Numbered from the stretch's first letter, positions 41,901 through 49,854 are shown. The stretch: DNA of 64,000 bases from Breviolum minutum Mf 1.05b.01 (GCA_000507305.1 DF239786.1:1-64000), one strand, 5' to 3'. Notes: generated from the letters alone by a model not told the origin. Made by a program: numbers and translations.

Positions 41901-42886
41901 TCCTCAAATTGGATCATGAAACCCCAGGGATCGGGATGAAAAAAAAAAATATTTAGAACCACCACCGAGTAATACATATCTGGTCAAACCGATTTCATCC
42001 TTCACCTTCACATGAGCCACGAACAGAAAAGAAAAAACGGCCGGATACGAAATCCATCAAAATTTACTGGTTACCCTCCAGGGAACTAACATATCCCCCC
42101 AAAAATGGCATTTTGAAGATGATCTTCCTTTTCCCAAGGTGGGATATATTAATTCACTGGAGGGTAATAGATGTAATAGGGATCCTTATTTCATGGTTAC
42201 TTTTTATCCATATCCCACCGATTTCGGGAAGTTCGGAAAATCATCGATTCACAAGTGCCCCTTGGGATGGGAAATTTGTTAGAGGGTAACTGTGCATTAT
42301 AATCCTCAATATAACTGGGACAGGTAACGTCATCCATCCCCTATTTAACCGTTTAACAACCGTTTGGAACTTTTTTTCATTGCTCACATGAGCCACGAAA
42401 AAAACCCTTACTACTAACTACTTTCCATTATACTGGTTGGTTAATAGGGATCCTTATAATGTTTTTTTTTTAATCCCTATATAATTGGGTAGTATGTCAT
42501 CCCCTACATAACCTAACCAACCAGGGGGCCCTTTTTTTCATGGCTCACCTCTGCATCCGAGATCTGCAGCTGCAATTTCGCCACGACCTTTTACGGAGGT
42601 TTTTTTTGGACGACGTTTTGGGCTTCGACGTTTTTTGCCGAACAGAAAAAATAGGGAAACCCTCAGGATCCATGGGGCTGGCATATTTACCTACATGAAA
42701 ACCATGAATATCAACCATTCATGTAGGTAAATATACCAGCCCCATGGATTCTATGGGGAAAGGCTTCAAAACCCAGGGATCCGGATCCCTACAAGTGAAA
42801 CGTAGATTAGATACGGCACAGTCCCTACATATTGGTTAATATGGACCCTTTCAGAACTTACCCTTTTGGAGTCTGGTCTGCGCCAT
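35878..42886 (-). CDS. CAP-Gly domain protein gene, multi-exon
   Basis: Inferred minus-strand gene with proposed exons at 42862-42886, 42549-42622, 41606-41700, 39290-39370, 37087-37142, 36731-36794, 36216-36265 and 35878-35998. The middle exons join in frame into a CAP-Gly domain, a roughly 70-residue module that binds microtubules and the EEY/F tails of tubulin and EB proteins in CLIP, dynactin p150 and tubulin-folding cofactors. From 42622 to the stop all junctions are phase-compatible. The link from 42862 to 42622 is not in phase, so at least one exon is missing there. The domain lacks the usual end (H-G-x-F-V), so an exon between 37087 and 36794 may also be missed. Introns reach about 2.2 kb and contain many MITEs, a tandem duplication and an N gap. 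The outer exons are much less certain than the three domain exons. Confidence 0.7.
36048..36162. repeat. repeat R copy in an intron
   Basis: GGATCCTGGCTCACCGAAC to GAGGTTCGGTGATTGGATCC: an imperfect inverted repeat of about 15 bp at the ends. Confidence 0.65.
36216..36265 (-). CDS. CAP-Gly gene, putative small exon
   Basis: GCCTCCGGTTCCTTTTTAG acceptor and GTACTT donor bound 50 nt reading NPKLLPPLPREEIHDS plus two bases. A Pro-rich linker after a CAP-Gly domain is usual. Phase agrees with both neighbours. Confidence 0.45.
36317..36420. mobile_element. MITE N copy
   Basis: TTGAATGGGACCGAATCCC to GGAGATTTCTTGGG with AACGGACCCCTAAG and its inverse inside. Confidence 0.8.
36731..36794 (-). CDS. 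CAP-Gly gene, putative exon
   Basis: TTTTGTTATATTGGTAG acceptor and a canonical GTAAGA donor bound 64 nt. With the two bases carried over from the previous exon they give 22 open codons, including MESNTCMKSWRFSG and QQFFNQK. It does not provide the expected CAP-Gly end, so either the domain end is degenerate or an exon lies between. Confidence 0.4.
36835..36923. mobile_element. MITE F, intact copy
   Basis: CCTAGAACCC and GGGTTCTAGG ends; lies in an intron of the CAP-Gly gene. Confidence 0.85.
37087..37142 (-). CDS. CAP-Gly domain exon 3 (GKNDGSV signature)
   Basis: Minus strand: CGAAAAAAACCAG acceptor followed by G, then AGKNDGSVQGKTYFECEP and two bases before GTAGCT. GKNDGSV followed by G-x-x-YF-x-C is the diagnostic CAP-Gly signature; the Lys-Asn-Asp core binds C-terminal EEY/F motifs. 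Joined to the exon at 39290-39370, the spacing between GVELE and GKNDG equals that of known family members. Unspliced, the frame would stop at 37083-37085 and extend back to an ATG at 37217, but the homology ends at the acceptor. Confidence 0.85.
37322..37396. repeat. two-copy tandem repeat, unit about 36 bp
   Basis: CTATTCTACAAAGACTAAGA with AACATCCATATGTTA is repeated once with one mismatch. Confidence 0.85.
37397..38304. other. intron sequence, little recognised
   Basis: Contains a C-like right end (GGTGCAGGATTTCTTCCATC near 37898) and interior (CTCTGTAAATACTTGGATAAA near 37747), suggesting one old C element split by about 100 bp. Otherwise nothing recognised. Confidence 0.4.
38305..38503. 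repeat. repeat V split by MITE A
   Basis: ACACCAACCCAAACAGTGC to AATTGCCATA, then the insertion, then TACATTTGCATTATTTG. The copy at 62826 reads across the junction as ACCATACATTGCATC, giving the empty site. Confidence 0.75.
38360..38450. mobile_element. MITE A, best copy, nested in V
   Basis: CCCATAGGATCCATGTATGG and its perfect inverse form arms of about 36 bp around TTGATTTTTCAA. TA lies at 38358-38359 and 38451-38452, the TA duplication for family A. Confidence 0.95.
38615..38754. mobile_element. MITE G, reference copy
   Basis: GTTGCTTCTGGTTCCC and GGGAACCAGAAACAAC, with inner arms ATATAATCACCCAATTGGC and their inverse. Nearly the whole 140 bp can fold back. Confidence 0.85.
38796..38917. 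mobile_element. MITE H, unequal arms
   Basis: CTGGGATGTCCTGCTGG to CTTCTATGGACACCCTA. The left arm is the variant also seen at 55098 and 58425. Confidence 0.75.
39000..39152. repeat. MITE B interrupted by unique sequence
   Basis: CAAAATATTAGTCAAATTGG and the right end TTTCACCACCTAG are separated by about 60 extra bases (TTAACCTCAACTTACGACC onward). Confidence 0.6.
39290..39370 (-). CDS. CAP-Gly domain exon 2
   Basis: Minus strand: TTTCGGTCGATCTTGAAG acceptor, then exactly 27 codons reading AFDGTVRFVGSTDFAKG and then LWLGVELEMK up to GTCCGG. G-T-V-R-F-V-G followed by F-A-x-G-x-W-x-G-V-E-L is the body of a CAP-Gly domain. Phase 0 on both sides. An in-frame TGA lies just upstream, so the start must be the AG|G acceptor. 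Confidence 0.9.
39423..39677. mobile_element. MITE G with nested MITE F, cut by gap
   Basis: GTTGTTTCTAGTTCCCATT starts a G copy. A TA-rich run and an F element (39513-39602) follow, then G resumes with ATAATCATCCAATCGGC. The N gap cuts its end. Confidence 0.75.
39513..39602. mobile_element. MITE F, inverted copy
   Basis: CCTAGAACCCAAATGACCC to GGTCAGTTGGGTTCTAGG. Confidence 0.85.
39678..39879. other. assembly gap (202 N)
   Basis: The sequence before the gap (from TGATTGGAAATAGGCC to GGGTGATTATAT) recurs essentially unchanged right after it (39880-40017). The gap therefore lies inside a near-identical tandem repeat. Confidence 0.99.
39880..40559. repeat. tandem duplication, copy 1
   Basis: About 0.68 kb containing F end, G, unique sequence (GTTGTTGCGGGTTGGCGG, AGGAAGATTGGTCAGGG), a D element and a truncated A arm. 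It is followed head-to-tail by copy 2. Confidence 0.9.
40293..40399. mobile_element. MITE D in duplication copy 1
   Basis: TACCCTCCCTGAAACTAAC to GTTAGTTTCAGGTAGGGTA. Confidence 0.85.
40560..40648. mobile_element. MITE F at the duplication junction
   Basis: CCTAGAACCC to GGGTTCTAGG; left neighbour is an A arm (CATCCATGGTATACCTA), right neighbour is G. Confidence 0.85.
41011..41118. mobile_element. MITE D in duplication copy 2
   Basis: TACCCTCCCTGAAACTAGC to GTTAGTTTCAGGGAGGGTA. Confidence 0.85.
41606..41700 (-). CDS. CAP-Gly domain exon 1
   Basis: Minus strand: 31 codons ending at a GC donor (TCCAAG|GCGTGAG). They read VFAAKGTEITGEPTFVLG and then DRVRIVATKQQSK. L-G-D-R-V-R-I is the usual opening strand of a CAP-Gly domain and runs into AFDGTVRFVG of the next exon. 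The acceptor may be at 41700 (phase 2, matching the exon at 42549) or at 41683. The plus strand is also open here (LNALTPWIAASWLQSV) but without homology. Confidence 0.85.
41863..41969. mobile_element. MITE B copy in an intron
   Basis: CTAGTTGGTGGTTGAACC to GAACCACCACCGAG. Confidence 0.85.
42072..42167. mobile_element. MITE D, subtype CCAGGGAAC
   Basis: TACCCTCCAGGGAACTAAC to AATTCACTGGAGGGTA. Nearly identical to 10119-10212. Confidence 0.85.
42168..42362. mobile_element. MITE E interrupted by a D-like element
   Basis: TAATAGGGATCCTTATTTC and, after about 85 bp of D-like sequence (CATATCCCACCGATTTCGG), TATAATCCTCAATATAACTG. Confidence 0.6.
42433..42526. mobile_element. MITE E, reference copy
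   Basis: CTGGTTGGTTAATAGGGATC to CTAACCAACCAGG. Often followed by TTTTTTTCATGGCTCAC. Confidence 0.85.
42549..42622 (-). CDS. CAP-Gly gene, putative upstream exon
   Basis: Minus strand: 24 codons ending at a GTGAGC donor with one base left over. They read PKRRPKKTSVKGRGEIAAAD and then LGCR. The basic PKRRPKK run resembles the Lys/Arg-rich linkers that flank CAP-Gly domains and aid microtubule binding. Phase fits the exon beginning at 41700. The acceptor (ACGTCGAAG) is weak. Confidence 0.45.
42659..42757. mobile_element. MITE A, matched arms (3/3)
   Basis: GGATCCATGGGGCTGGCATA pairs with ATACCAGCCCCATGGATTC, and inner CATGAAAACCATG / CAACCATTCATG also pair. Confidence 0.85.
42862..42886 (-). 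CDS. possible first exon with start codon
   Basis: Minus strand: ATG then AQTRLQK and a perfect GTAAGT donor. It could start the CAP-Gly gene. Its phase (one base left) does not fit the next exon directly, so an intermediate exon would be needed. Confidence 0.35.
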
Positions 42887-43244
42887 CTCCAAATTTTGAC
42901 CTTTAAGGTATTATTTTTTGTGGAGTTTTTATGGGATCAAATTACAGTAGGTAGGTCCGGTAGATATATACCATACCAAACTCGGGGACCCATGGGGATC
43001 ATCCAGTTGGCTTGAGATAAACAAATTGATGCACAACTCGGCCTACGTTGCTCCAGGAAACGAGTTTCCATATCCCATAGGACCCACTGTAGTTGAAGAA
43101 GAAGAACTTTTGTAGTGCGAACGCCCCCTCAACGGACGACGCACGTGAACTGGCAGCCATTTTGCTGCCAGAACCAAACGGGCGCGACAGACCAGCCACC
43201 TAAGGCTGGTGCCAAAAGCTAAAGCAAAACAGTGTAGGTCCAAA

Positions 43245-43790
43245 TTAATCTGACTGGTGATTAACCTGCCAGATGCGATTTTGGACGACCTCAAGCCAGC
43301 GATGAACGTCAGAACGATCACCAATCTCAACCCAACCAAATCGAGCTGTAACGCTCAACCGAGGACGCAGGGGGTGGAGAGATGGGAACGCAAGGACGAT
43401 GACAACACGTCCACGCAATATGCTCCCACGTCCCAAGCTCTTGACAACCAGGCCAACAACAGGTCACAGGACGACCTGTAAGGCTTTGAAGAGCAGCCGG
43501 GGAAAAAGAGGCCCCGGATGCAACAGTCCTAGCCTCGGCAAAACCAAAGGTCCAATTGCGAACACGACGCCAATCAATGTTACTCCACGAGCCATTCACC
43601 AATAGCTCATCGACACATTCTGCATCACGCCGCTCACCAGCAGCATGCTGAGACAACATCCAACCACGCCAAGCATCCCGAATCAAATGCTGCCGAACAC
43701 CGATCGGAACAACGATATCAAGCGACAACTCCTCAACGTAAAGCGGCTGGCCCGGTCTAGCAGGCCAAGCAAGCGACCCACCGTAGTTGA
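43245..43790 (-). pseudogene. LINE-type retrotransposon 3' end, frameshifted
   Basis: Minus strand: the first frame (EELSLDIVVPIGVRQHLI, RRVRNWTFGFAEARTV) ends in CWPGC-x7-HIAWTC, a C-x3-C-x7-H-x4-C zinc motif found at the C terminus of many non-LTR retrotransposon ORFs. The sequence then continues in another frame with TARFGW, a WLEVVQNRIW segment and a stop at 43245. A frameshift near 43350-43400 therefore breaks it, and the reverse transcriptase domain is missing upstream, where a D-like repeat begins (43789). It is a dead, 5'-truncated copy. The lineage call is by motif only. Confidence 0.75.
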
Positions 43791-43873
43791 AAGGGAAGTT
43801 CGGAAAAATCATCTTTCCTCAAAAGTGCCTCATTTTTTTTGGGGGGGATATGTGATCGTTCCCTGGAGGGTAG
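43789..43873. repeat. D-like element abutting the LINE fragment
   Basis: GAAGTTCGGAAAAATCATC to TCCCTGGAGGGTA; the left end is replaced by LINE sequence. The same interior occurs at 42205 and 51270. Confidence 0.6.
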
Positions 43874-44133
43874 TAAACCAAGAGATACCATCCACAAAAG
43901 ATGCATGGGTCCGTATCAGCTTGGTGGTTGCCGTCCGTTGACCCATCGACTGAGATCAGTTGATCAATCTATGATTAATTGGTGCTTAATCTTGATGGTT
44001 CATTAGGGCCTTAGGGAAAATCTGTTGTAGTTGGGTAGTTGGATATCCACTTAGAACATCTTACCAGTAGGCTCAAGCACCAACAAAAAACACTAAGCAT
44101 CTATTGGTTGAGCTGAAACCTCCCAAAAGATAT

Positions 44134-44243
44134 TACCCTCCGGTAAACGAACATGGCAATGGAAAATGGACCAGTTGAAGATGTATTCCCTATTAATAAA
44201 TGGTGGATTTTCCAGCCAGCCATGTTAGTTTCGCTGGAGGGTA
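44134..44243. mobile_element. MITE D, subtype GTAAAC
   Basis: TACCCTCCGGTAAACGAAC to GTTAGTTTCGCTGGAGGGTA. Confidence 0.85.
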
Positions 44244-44447
44244 TCTGGTTGGTAGTGCTCAACCCTCATCGTGACTGCTCATTTTATCGGCATTTACAAG
44301 GGGAAAATGGTTCATCCAGGCTGCTCATCAGCACAGCCCAGTTATAGACGGCACGACGGTCCTTTCGTTGATCTTTGCTGGGCTTTTTGATCGAAGCTTG
44401 ACATACTTGTTGATGCTTGAAATCCAGAACGAGTTGATAGGTAATTA

Positions 44448-44551
44448 CTAGTTGGTGTATTCAACCCATCTGAAACATATGAATTGAAATGGAATCATTT
44501 CCTCCATGTTTTCAGGGAAAAAAAGCTAAAACCGTTAAAACCTCCACCTAG
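44448..44551. mobile_element. MITE B copy, diverged core
   Basis: CTAGTTGGTGTATTCAACC to AAACCTCCACCTAG. Confidence 0.75.
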
Positions 44552-44595
44552 AAACATGTCAAAAATTGCTCAACAAATGAAGGATATCCAAATAT

Positions 44596-44683
44596 CCCAT
44601 AGCATCCATGCGACGAACGAACGGTACAACCATATAAAAATCAACCAAATGTAGGTAAATATAGCATACATGGATGGCATGGG
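44596..44683. mobile_element. MITE A, mosaic arms (2/1)
   Basis: CATCCATGCGACGAACG (type 2) faces TAGCATACATGGATGG (type 1). Confidence 0.8.
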
Positions 44684-44786
44684 TATAACCAATTTACAGC
44701 ATACTTTTACTTTTGAAACTTACTTAGCCATTTAGGATCATGAAAGAAAAAAAATGAAAAACGTTCATTTTTCCCACTAAAATATC

Positions 44787-44902
44787 TACATCCCAGAAAA
44801 TTAACGGCTGGAACCTCAAAAACACTCAATTGAAATCCGAAAAATCATCTGAACCATCCACCTCTATCTTTGGGGGGGTTCCAGCCCTTAATTTTCCAGG
44901 GT
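44787..44902. mobile_element. MITE J copy
   Basis: TACATCCCAGAAAATTAACG to CCAGCCCTTAATTTTCCAGG. Confidence 0.8.
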
Positions 44903-44965
44903 TTCCAAAAATATCAGTCAACATGGGAATCTTCTTCAAATAGGATGAAAAAACAGCACCTTTAG

Positions 44966-45063
44966 CTAGTTGGTGGTTTCAACCCATCTGAAAAATATTA
45001 GTCAAATTAGATCATTTCCCCAGGTAGGGGTGAAAATAAAAAATGTTTGAAGCCACCAACCAG
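44966..45063. mobile_element. MITE B copy
   Basis: CTAGTTGGTGGTTTCAACC to GAAGCCACCAACCAG. A partial B lies directly before it (44903-44960). Confidence 0.85.
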
Positions 45064-45180
45064 TTAGGTATTTGACATTAGTTCCATGAAAAAATCATCC
45101 ATCCTGGCAGTGTCAACATTCACTTTCAACTCCTGGTTCATTGGTGATGGAATCTTTCAATTTAGCAACCGATGAAAAAC

Positions 45181-45279
45181 CTAGTTGTTTAGGGTATATA
45201 GGGGATTATACTGCACATACTGCACAGCTATATGGGGATTGTGAGAAACCATTATAAAGATCCTTATTAAACAACCAGT
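45181..45279. mobile_element. MITE E, inverted copy
   Basis: CTAGTTGTTTAGGGTATATA to ATCCTTATTAAACAACCAG. Confidence 0.75.
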
Positions 45280-45570
45280 GCAACGGAAAGTAAGGTACGT
45301 TTTTGCATTGTTCATCATCCCTTCAAAAAAAGCGGTAGTATAGCCTGGCCTTGATGGTGATTTTCATCCCATGGGATCCCAAGCCGTAAAAAAAAACACC
45401 CCCCCCAAAAAAAAATCCAAGAAATAGGCCCTTCAAGGTCCAAAAAAAAATCTAGAACTTTTTGTTGCGGGGTGACAACCAGGCTATGAAAACCTCAACC
45501 CCAAATCTACCCGTTTGCGGATGCAAAAACCAATGATTTAATCTATTAGATCTTCATTTCGGTTGCGGGA
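45280..45570. other. no feature recognised
   Basis: Poly-A and poly-C rich stretches without an open frame of interest. Confidence 0.4.
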
Positions 45571-45682
45571 TACACTCTGGAAAATTAAGATGTGGAATCC
45601 AAAAATGACTGTGTGTGTGCAAGATGAATCTCCTGTTCAAAGGGGTGATTTTGAGGGTATATCCTTGTTCTTGGGGGATATA
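45571..45682. mobile_element. MITE J copy, degenerate
   Basis: TACACTCTGGAAAATTAAG to TTCTTGGGGGATATAC. Confidence 0.55.
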
Positions 45683-46347
45683 CATCCTTTCTTTTTGAGA
45701 ATCGAGATAAAATGACAAGGCACAAACATGTGATCTGAAGGCATTGTGGAAGATGGAATCAAGCCTTTCCTGATCTCAACAATGAGGTTCTGGGGTGGAC
45801 CAAATAGTATCTATCCATTCCTCTATCCATCCATGTCATATACATGTATATATATGCATACATATAGTTTATTGCTATGTGACATCTAGTATTCATTATC
45901 ATATATATATATATATATTATGTACATGACATACCCGCGAACATGAACATATCCAACAAATATATGTACATTGCCACTGCGTTTTCGTTTTTTTTTTGAC
46001 CCCCCCTTTGCAGTGGGAACTTCCATGGGGGAGCCATTCCAGGAATTTCAAAGGGGGATATAGGTCCCATGCTTGTCCTACAGAGGTCCTTATAATACAA
46101 ACGCACCCGAGATGGGACGGATCGATCTCAGGAAACTTCCGACGTGACGTACTCACCTCGGTGACAGGCTGTAAATAGTGGTGGATTTTTAGGGATCAAA
46201 AAATCAGAAATCAGGTCTCCAACACACTTTTCGGGGGCCCTAAAGAAATGTACGAATTTTACGGGCCCCTACCTTTCTCAAGTGGGGGGGGGCCCTACCC
46301 AACAGTTGTAGGAGATGACCAACAGGCACCAAGATGCAACAACTTGA

Positions 46348-46451
46348 AAAAGAAACACCCAATTGAAAAATCTTAGGCAAATTGGATCGTGAAACCCCAG
46401 GAATCTGGGTGAAAATAAATGTTCCAAACATTTGAAGTTTCACCACCTAGA
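46348..46451. mobile_element. MITE B, left end lost
   Basis: AATTGAAAAATCTTAGGC core to TTTCACCACCTAG. Confidence 0.7.
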
Positions 46452-46625
46452 TGTTAGATGTTGCTCCTTCAGCTTTTTTTCCGAGGAAATCGACAAAGCA
46501 GTTTTTTCGTCCATCTGTGTTCCAGGTGACCCATACCAGTATGTTCCAGCTGAACCGACCAATATCAATGGAACCCAGCTGAACCGACCAATATCAATGA
46601 GATTCAATGGTTGCGGAAATCATTT
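46452..46625. CDS. coding-like island with tandem repeat, strand unresolved
   Basis: Plus strand: CCATCTGTGTTCCAG acceptor then DPYQYVPAEPTNINGTQLN, open to TGA at 46625. Minus strand: GTYWYGSPGTQMDEK and TALSISSEKKLKEQ, open into MITE B. A 30-bp unit (AGCTGAACCGACCAATATCA) is duplicated at 46548-46600. Both readings are plausible. Confidence 0.4.
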
Positions 46626-46785
46626 GACATAGATTGTTGTGACCACAAACACAGCGAATTGAAAACCAGAAAAAAAAACGCGAAACTAAAGTAAAAACAC
46701 CAAAAAAAGAACTCTCAAAAAATTTACTGCTTTTTGAAATACAGTATGGCACACTCCAATCCTTGGGGTCCCGAACAAAAAAAAA

Positions 46786-46914
46786 CTCCGAAAAGGTCTT
46801 GCTGAATTTTACTGTTGCAAAATGTGGATTGGCAACAACAACTGTTGCACGTATACCCAGCTTTGTTGGCAATCCAAGTTTCAATAACTCAGCCAACTCT
46901 TCTTGATTCGGCGC
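46786..46914 (-). CDS. internal exon, about 43 residues, unknown protein
   Basis: Minus strand: CTTCGTTGTTTCCAG acceptor then APNQEELAELLKLGLPTK, LGIRATVVVANPHFATV and KFSKTFSE. The frame stays open further into poly-T-rich sequence, so the exact donor is unclear; a GC donor (TTCA|GCAAGA) is possible. Composition and acceptor are strong and the plus strand has stops. No family recognised. Probably the same gene as the minus exons at 49651-50784. Confidence 0.55.
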
Positions 46915-46955
46915 CTGGAAACAACGAAGATTTGACACATTAGCCACGAAAAAAA

Positions 46956-47079
46956 CAGGGTGTCCATGGAAGTTATAGTAACTAGTTAGTAAGTTTTTGT
47001 TTATGACCTATTTACGAGACTCACAAGCTACTTATACTGAAGGTTATTTTCCATTTGCTAACTGCCATCAACATCCCAG
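46956..47079. mobile_element. MITE H copy
   Basis: CAGGGTGTCCATGGAAGTT to CTGCCATCAACATCCCAG. Confidence 0.8.
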
Positions 47080-47094
47080 TACTTTCCATGAAAT

Positions 47095-47199
47095 ACTGGT
47101 TGATTGATAGGGAACCTTAGCATGGTTTATTATAATCCCCACATAACATCACATAACTGGGTAGGATGTCATCCCCTATATACTCTAAACAGCCAAGGG
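47095..47199. mobile_element. MITE E copy
   Basis: ACTGGTTGATTGATAGGG to CTAAACAGCCAAGGG. Confidence 0.75.
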
Positions 47200-47358
47200 A
47201 CCTGTTTTCATTGCTCACATGTTTCATGACAATCTAAGGGGCGCAACCCCCCAATGCCACGTTTCCCCCAAGAAATAGCGGGGAATATGACAAGAATGTG
47301 TTAGGCCATAATGAGATTGGTAAGAAATGGTATGAAGGCCGATTTTTCTTTAGCACTA

Positions 47359-47483
47359 CTAGGGTGTCCATGGCAGTTAGTAACTATATACTTAGTAAGT
47401 TGGTTTATACCCTATTTACGGGACTCACAACCTACTTATACTGGGGGTTATAATCCATTTGCTAACTGCCATGGACACCCTAG
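47359..47483. mobile_element. MITE H, intact copy
   Basis: CTAGGGTGTCCATGGCAGTT and a perfect inverse CTGCCATGGACACCCTAG. Confidence 0.9.
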
Positions 47484-47801
47484 TAGCACGATTTTGCCGA
47501 AGGAAAAAACCACTAAACCAAAACCTTGGGGATGAAGGTCACCGACCTGCAGAGTTTGCAGCGGAAAAAACCACTGGTTTTAACCGGAAAATTCCATGAA
47601 GGTTAAGTTAATTAATAGGATTCCTTTCCTAAAAATGAAGGAAGATGATTTTACTGATGTTGGAACCAGGGATTTTTGGGCAACCCTCCCAAGAAATAGT
47701 TAAAATCTGCCTTGTCTAATTTGAAATACACTATCCAGGTCACACAACCCTCACAAAACATATTGGGATTTTTCTTTTCAACGGATGTCTGACATAAGCA
47801 T

Positions 47802-47911
47802 TACACCCCAGAAAACTAACATGACTGGCTGGAAAACCACCATGATTTAATAGGAGATACATCTTCAATTGGTGTTTTTTTTCAATTGTCATGTTAGTTT
47901 TCGCGGAAGTA
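47802..47911. mobile_element. MITE J (subgroup K), intact copy
   Basis: TACACCCCAGAAAACTAACA to TGTTAGTTTTCGCGGAAGTA. Confidence 0.85.
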
Positions 47912-47947
47912 GCATTCAGACAAAACTGTTTACATCTCGTAGCACTG

Positions 47948-48045
47948 GTTAGTTTATGACTGGATCCATATAATTGCTGATGATATAATCCCTATATACC
48001 TGGGTAGTATAATGCGCCGGATATAGGTCGTTGACAACCAGAATC
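47948..48045. repeat. MITE E, degenerate
   Basis: CACTGGTTAGTTTATGACTG, ATAATCCCTATATACCTGGG and GACAACCAG. Confidence 0.5.
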
Positions 48046-48155
48046 CTCTTGTTTCACTAGGCTCAGCATCAATTTTCTGTTGATGGGCTTCCAGTTTTTT
48101 ACTGGTGTAAATTCACTTCTACGATTTTGTTTCAATCCAAGCTGTCTCTTTTAAT

Positions 48156-48274
48156 ACATGGACGTTTCCAAAAATAGTGGTACTCCCAAATCATCCATTT
48201 TAACAGGCTTGTCCATTATAAATTTATTTTCACCATCCATTTTGGGATACCACTCTTCTTGGAAACACCCACAT
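48156..48274. mobile_element. MITE L copy
   Basis: CATGGACGTTTCCAAAAAT to CTTGGAAACACCCACATAG. Confidence 0.8.
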
Positions 48275-48749
48275 AGAAATGAGATGATATGAACATAAAA
48301 TTCATGTTCTAAGGAAATTTGGTCTGAAAACCTCCGATATACAAACTTTTTTGGGGTGGTTTATAGGTTGAAAAAAAAATCACCACTTGTACCATGGAGA
48401 TGCCACTCCACAAAAACAACGTCACATCCTCTGGGAGCCTCTGGATCTTTGAAGCGTCTCAAGAGATCCTTCGCGACGGACAAACAGGGCTGAATCAACG
48501 GGTTTCAATAAAAACGAAGCTTGTTTTGAGTGGGACCTCAATAGAAAATGGGGGGTTTGAAACAAACTTATAATATGGCCAAAAATCCAAAAAGTTCGGT
48601 AAAAGCTATTTCAGTGGTTGAAAGTTGACGTTCCGACTTTGAGTGGAGTTAGATCAACCCAATGAGGTACAGTTCTGTGATTATGGAAAGAAATCCCATT
48701 CCCAACCACCATTTGGATGGTGCGAAAAAAAAAAACCGTCGTAAATAAT

Positions 48750-48971
48750 CGGATGATTTCTACCGTTCCCTCAAGTAGTGGTTTTCTCGCCGGTTTTCTG
48801 GTTGCCATCTCTCCAGTAGTTCCATGGTTTTTTGAGAGTTTCAACCCCCAAGCTCTCCTGCTTCTCCTGGTGATTGTGGCGACTGTAACCCGTGTCGCAT
48901 TGCAACGCTCGAAAGTGATGCGAGCAAAAAACCTCAGTTCGGAACTTGGTGGAGCTGGGTTTCCCACTTAG
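48750..48971. CDS. coding-like island, strand unresolved
   Basis: Plus frame: SGFLAGFLVAISPVVPW and ALLLLLVIVATVTRVAL would be two membrane helices, ending in TAG. Minus frame: RHNHQEKQESLGVETLK and KPWNYWRDGNQKTGEK is soluble and also open. The minus reading would fit the strand of its neighbours. Confidence 0.35.
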
Positions 48972-49650
48972 GATGGCACCAGGGGGCACCCGCACAAAAA
49001 CCCCGGAAGTTGATCGGCTGGTTCACGGGGAAACTCCAAGTTCGCGAACCATCTCTGTTTTGGTATCTTTTGGGTGCCATTTTCAGGTGAAAGCATGTTA
49101 AATTTCCGCAGGGTAACGCGTTGATAATGTTCCACAAAACGACTTCACAGCAAGGTGTTTCTCAGAAGTGAAATTCGAAAGGGTGAATCTAATCAGAACG
49201 TCTTTGTAAGCAGCAACCTATATACTATGTAAAAAGGAATCAACAACAAAAATCAGTTGGGAACCATTCTGAGAAGCCGCCAGCTATGAATTCTGCCTAT
49301 TGGAACACCACATTTTAAGGGGTCGAAACACCAGCGGTTGAGGTTGTTATATTGTCTGTCCAGATTTTTCTAGTCTCACCAGCCAACCAGCTACTTTCAG
49401 CGTAGCCTAAAAATGGTGGGTGGGAGACAACTTTCCTTGTGGGGTGAAAAAGGCCTATTTTCAGCATGAAATCTTTGACCCAAGTCTGATGTGGCTATGG
49501 TTCAAAAGAAAATTACCCTTCAAAAAATAATTCACCTGTCAAGCTGCTTAAATAGAGTCCCAAATTGTTGTTGTGTTCCCAAAAAAGAACTACTTAAGGT
49601 ATTAAGGCAGGTATACCCCCCAAATATTTTTGACCCACCATGTCTCACCA

Positions 49651-49854
49651 TTAAGTGTATCTGTGCACTTCATCAGGCCCATCCCACCTCCCCGAAAGCC
49701 TCCCATGATCCGAAAGGTCTCCCTGTTTGGGAACTCCAACGTGATCGGTGGTTTCCAAGGTCAATTCTCCCCATTTCTTCACCTCGCGGGAAGCTCCAAT
49801 TGAAACACAGATATCAAGGCTCCCCCCATTCGAAACAAAAACATATACAGTAAC
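49651..49854 (-). CDS. candidate exon region, up to 67 residues
   Basis: Minus strand open frame ending in TAA at 49651-49653: GSLDICVSIGASREVKKWG, ELTLETTDHVGVPKQG and DLSDHGRLSGRWDGPDEV. Several GT sites (GCGAG|GTGAAG, GATGAA|GTGCAC) could be donors. A plus frame (120 codons, 49491-49853) overlaps but has weaker composition at its start. No domain recognised. Confidence 0.45.
   Translation of the reverse strand, partial: VTVYVFVSNGGSLDICVSIGASREVKKWGELTLETTDHVGVPKQGDLSDHGRLSGRWDGPDEVHRYT

Noticed and set aside
46500-46545. GTYWYGSPGTQMD resembling the copper-binding GTYWYHSH region of multicopper oxidases
   Set aside because: Both ligand histidines and one residue are missing, upstream sequence does not fit, and the opposite strand has an equally good reading.
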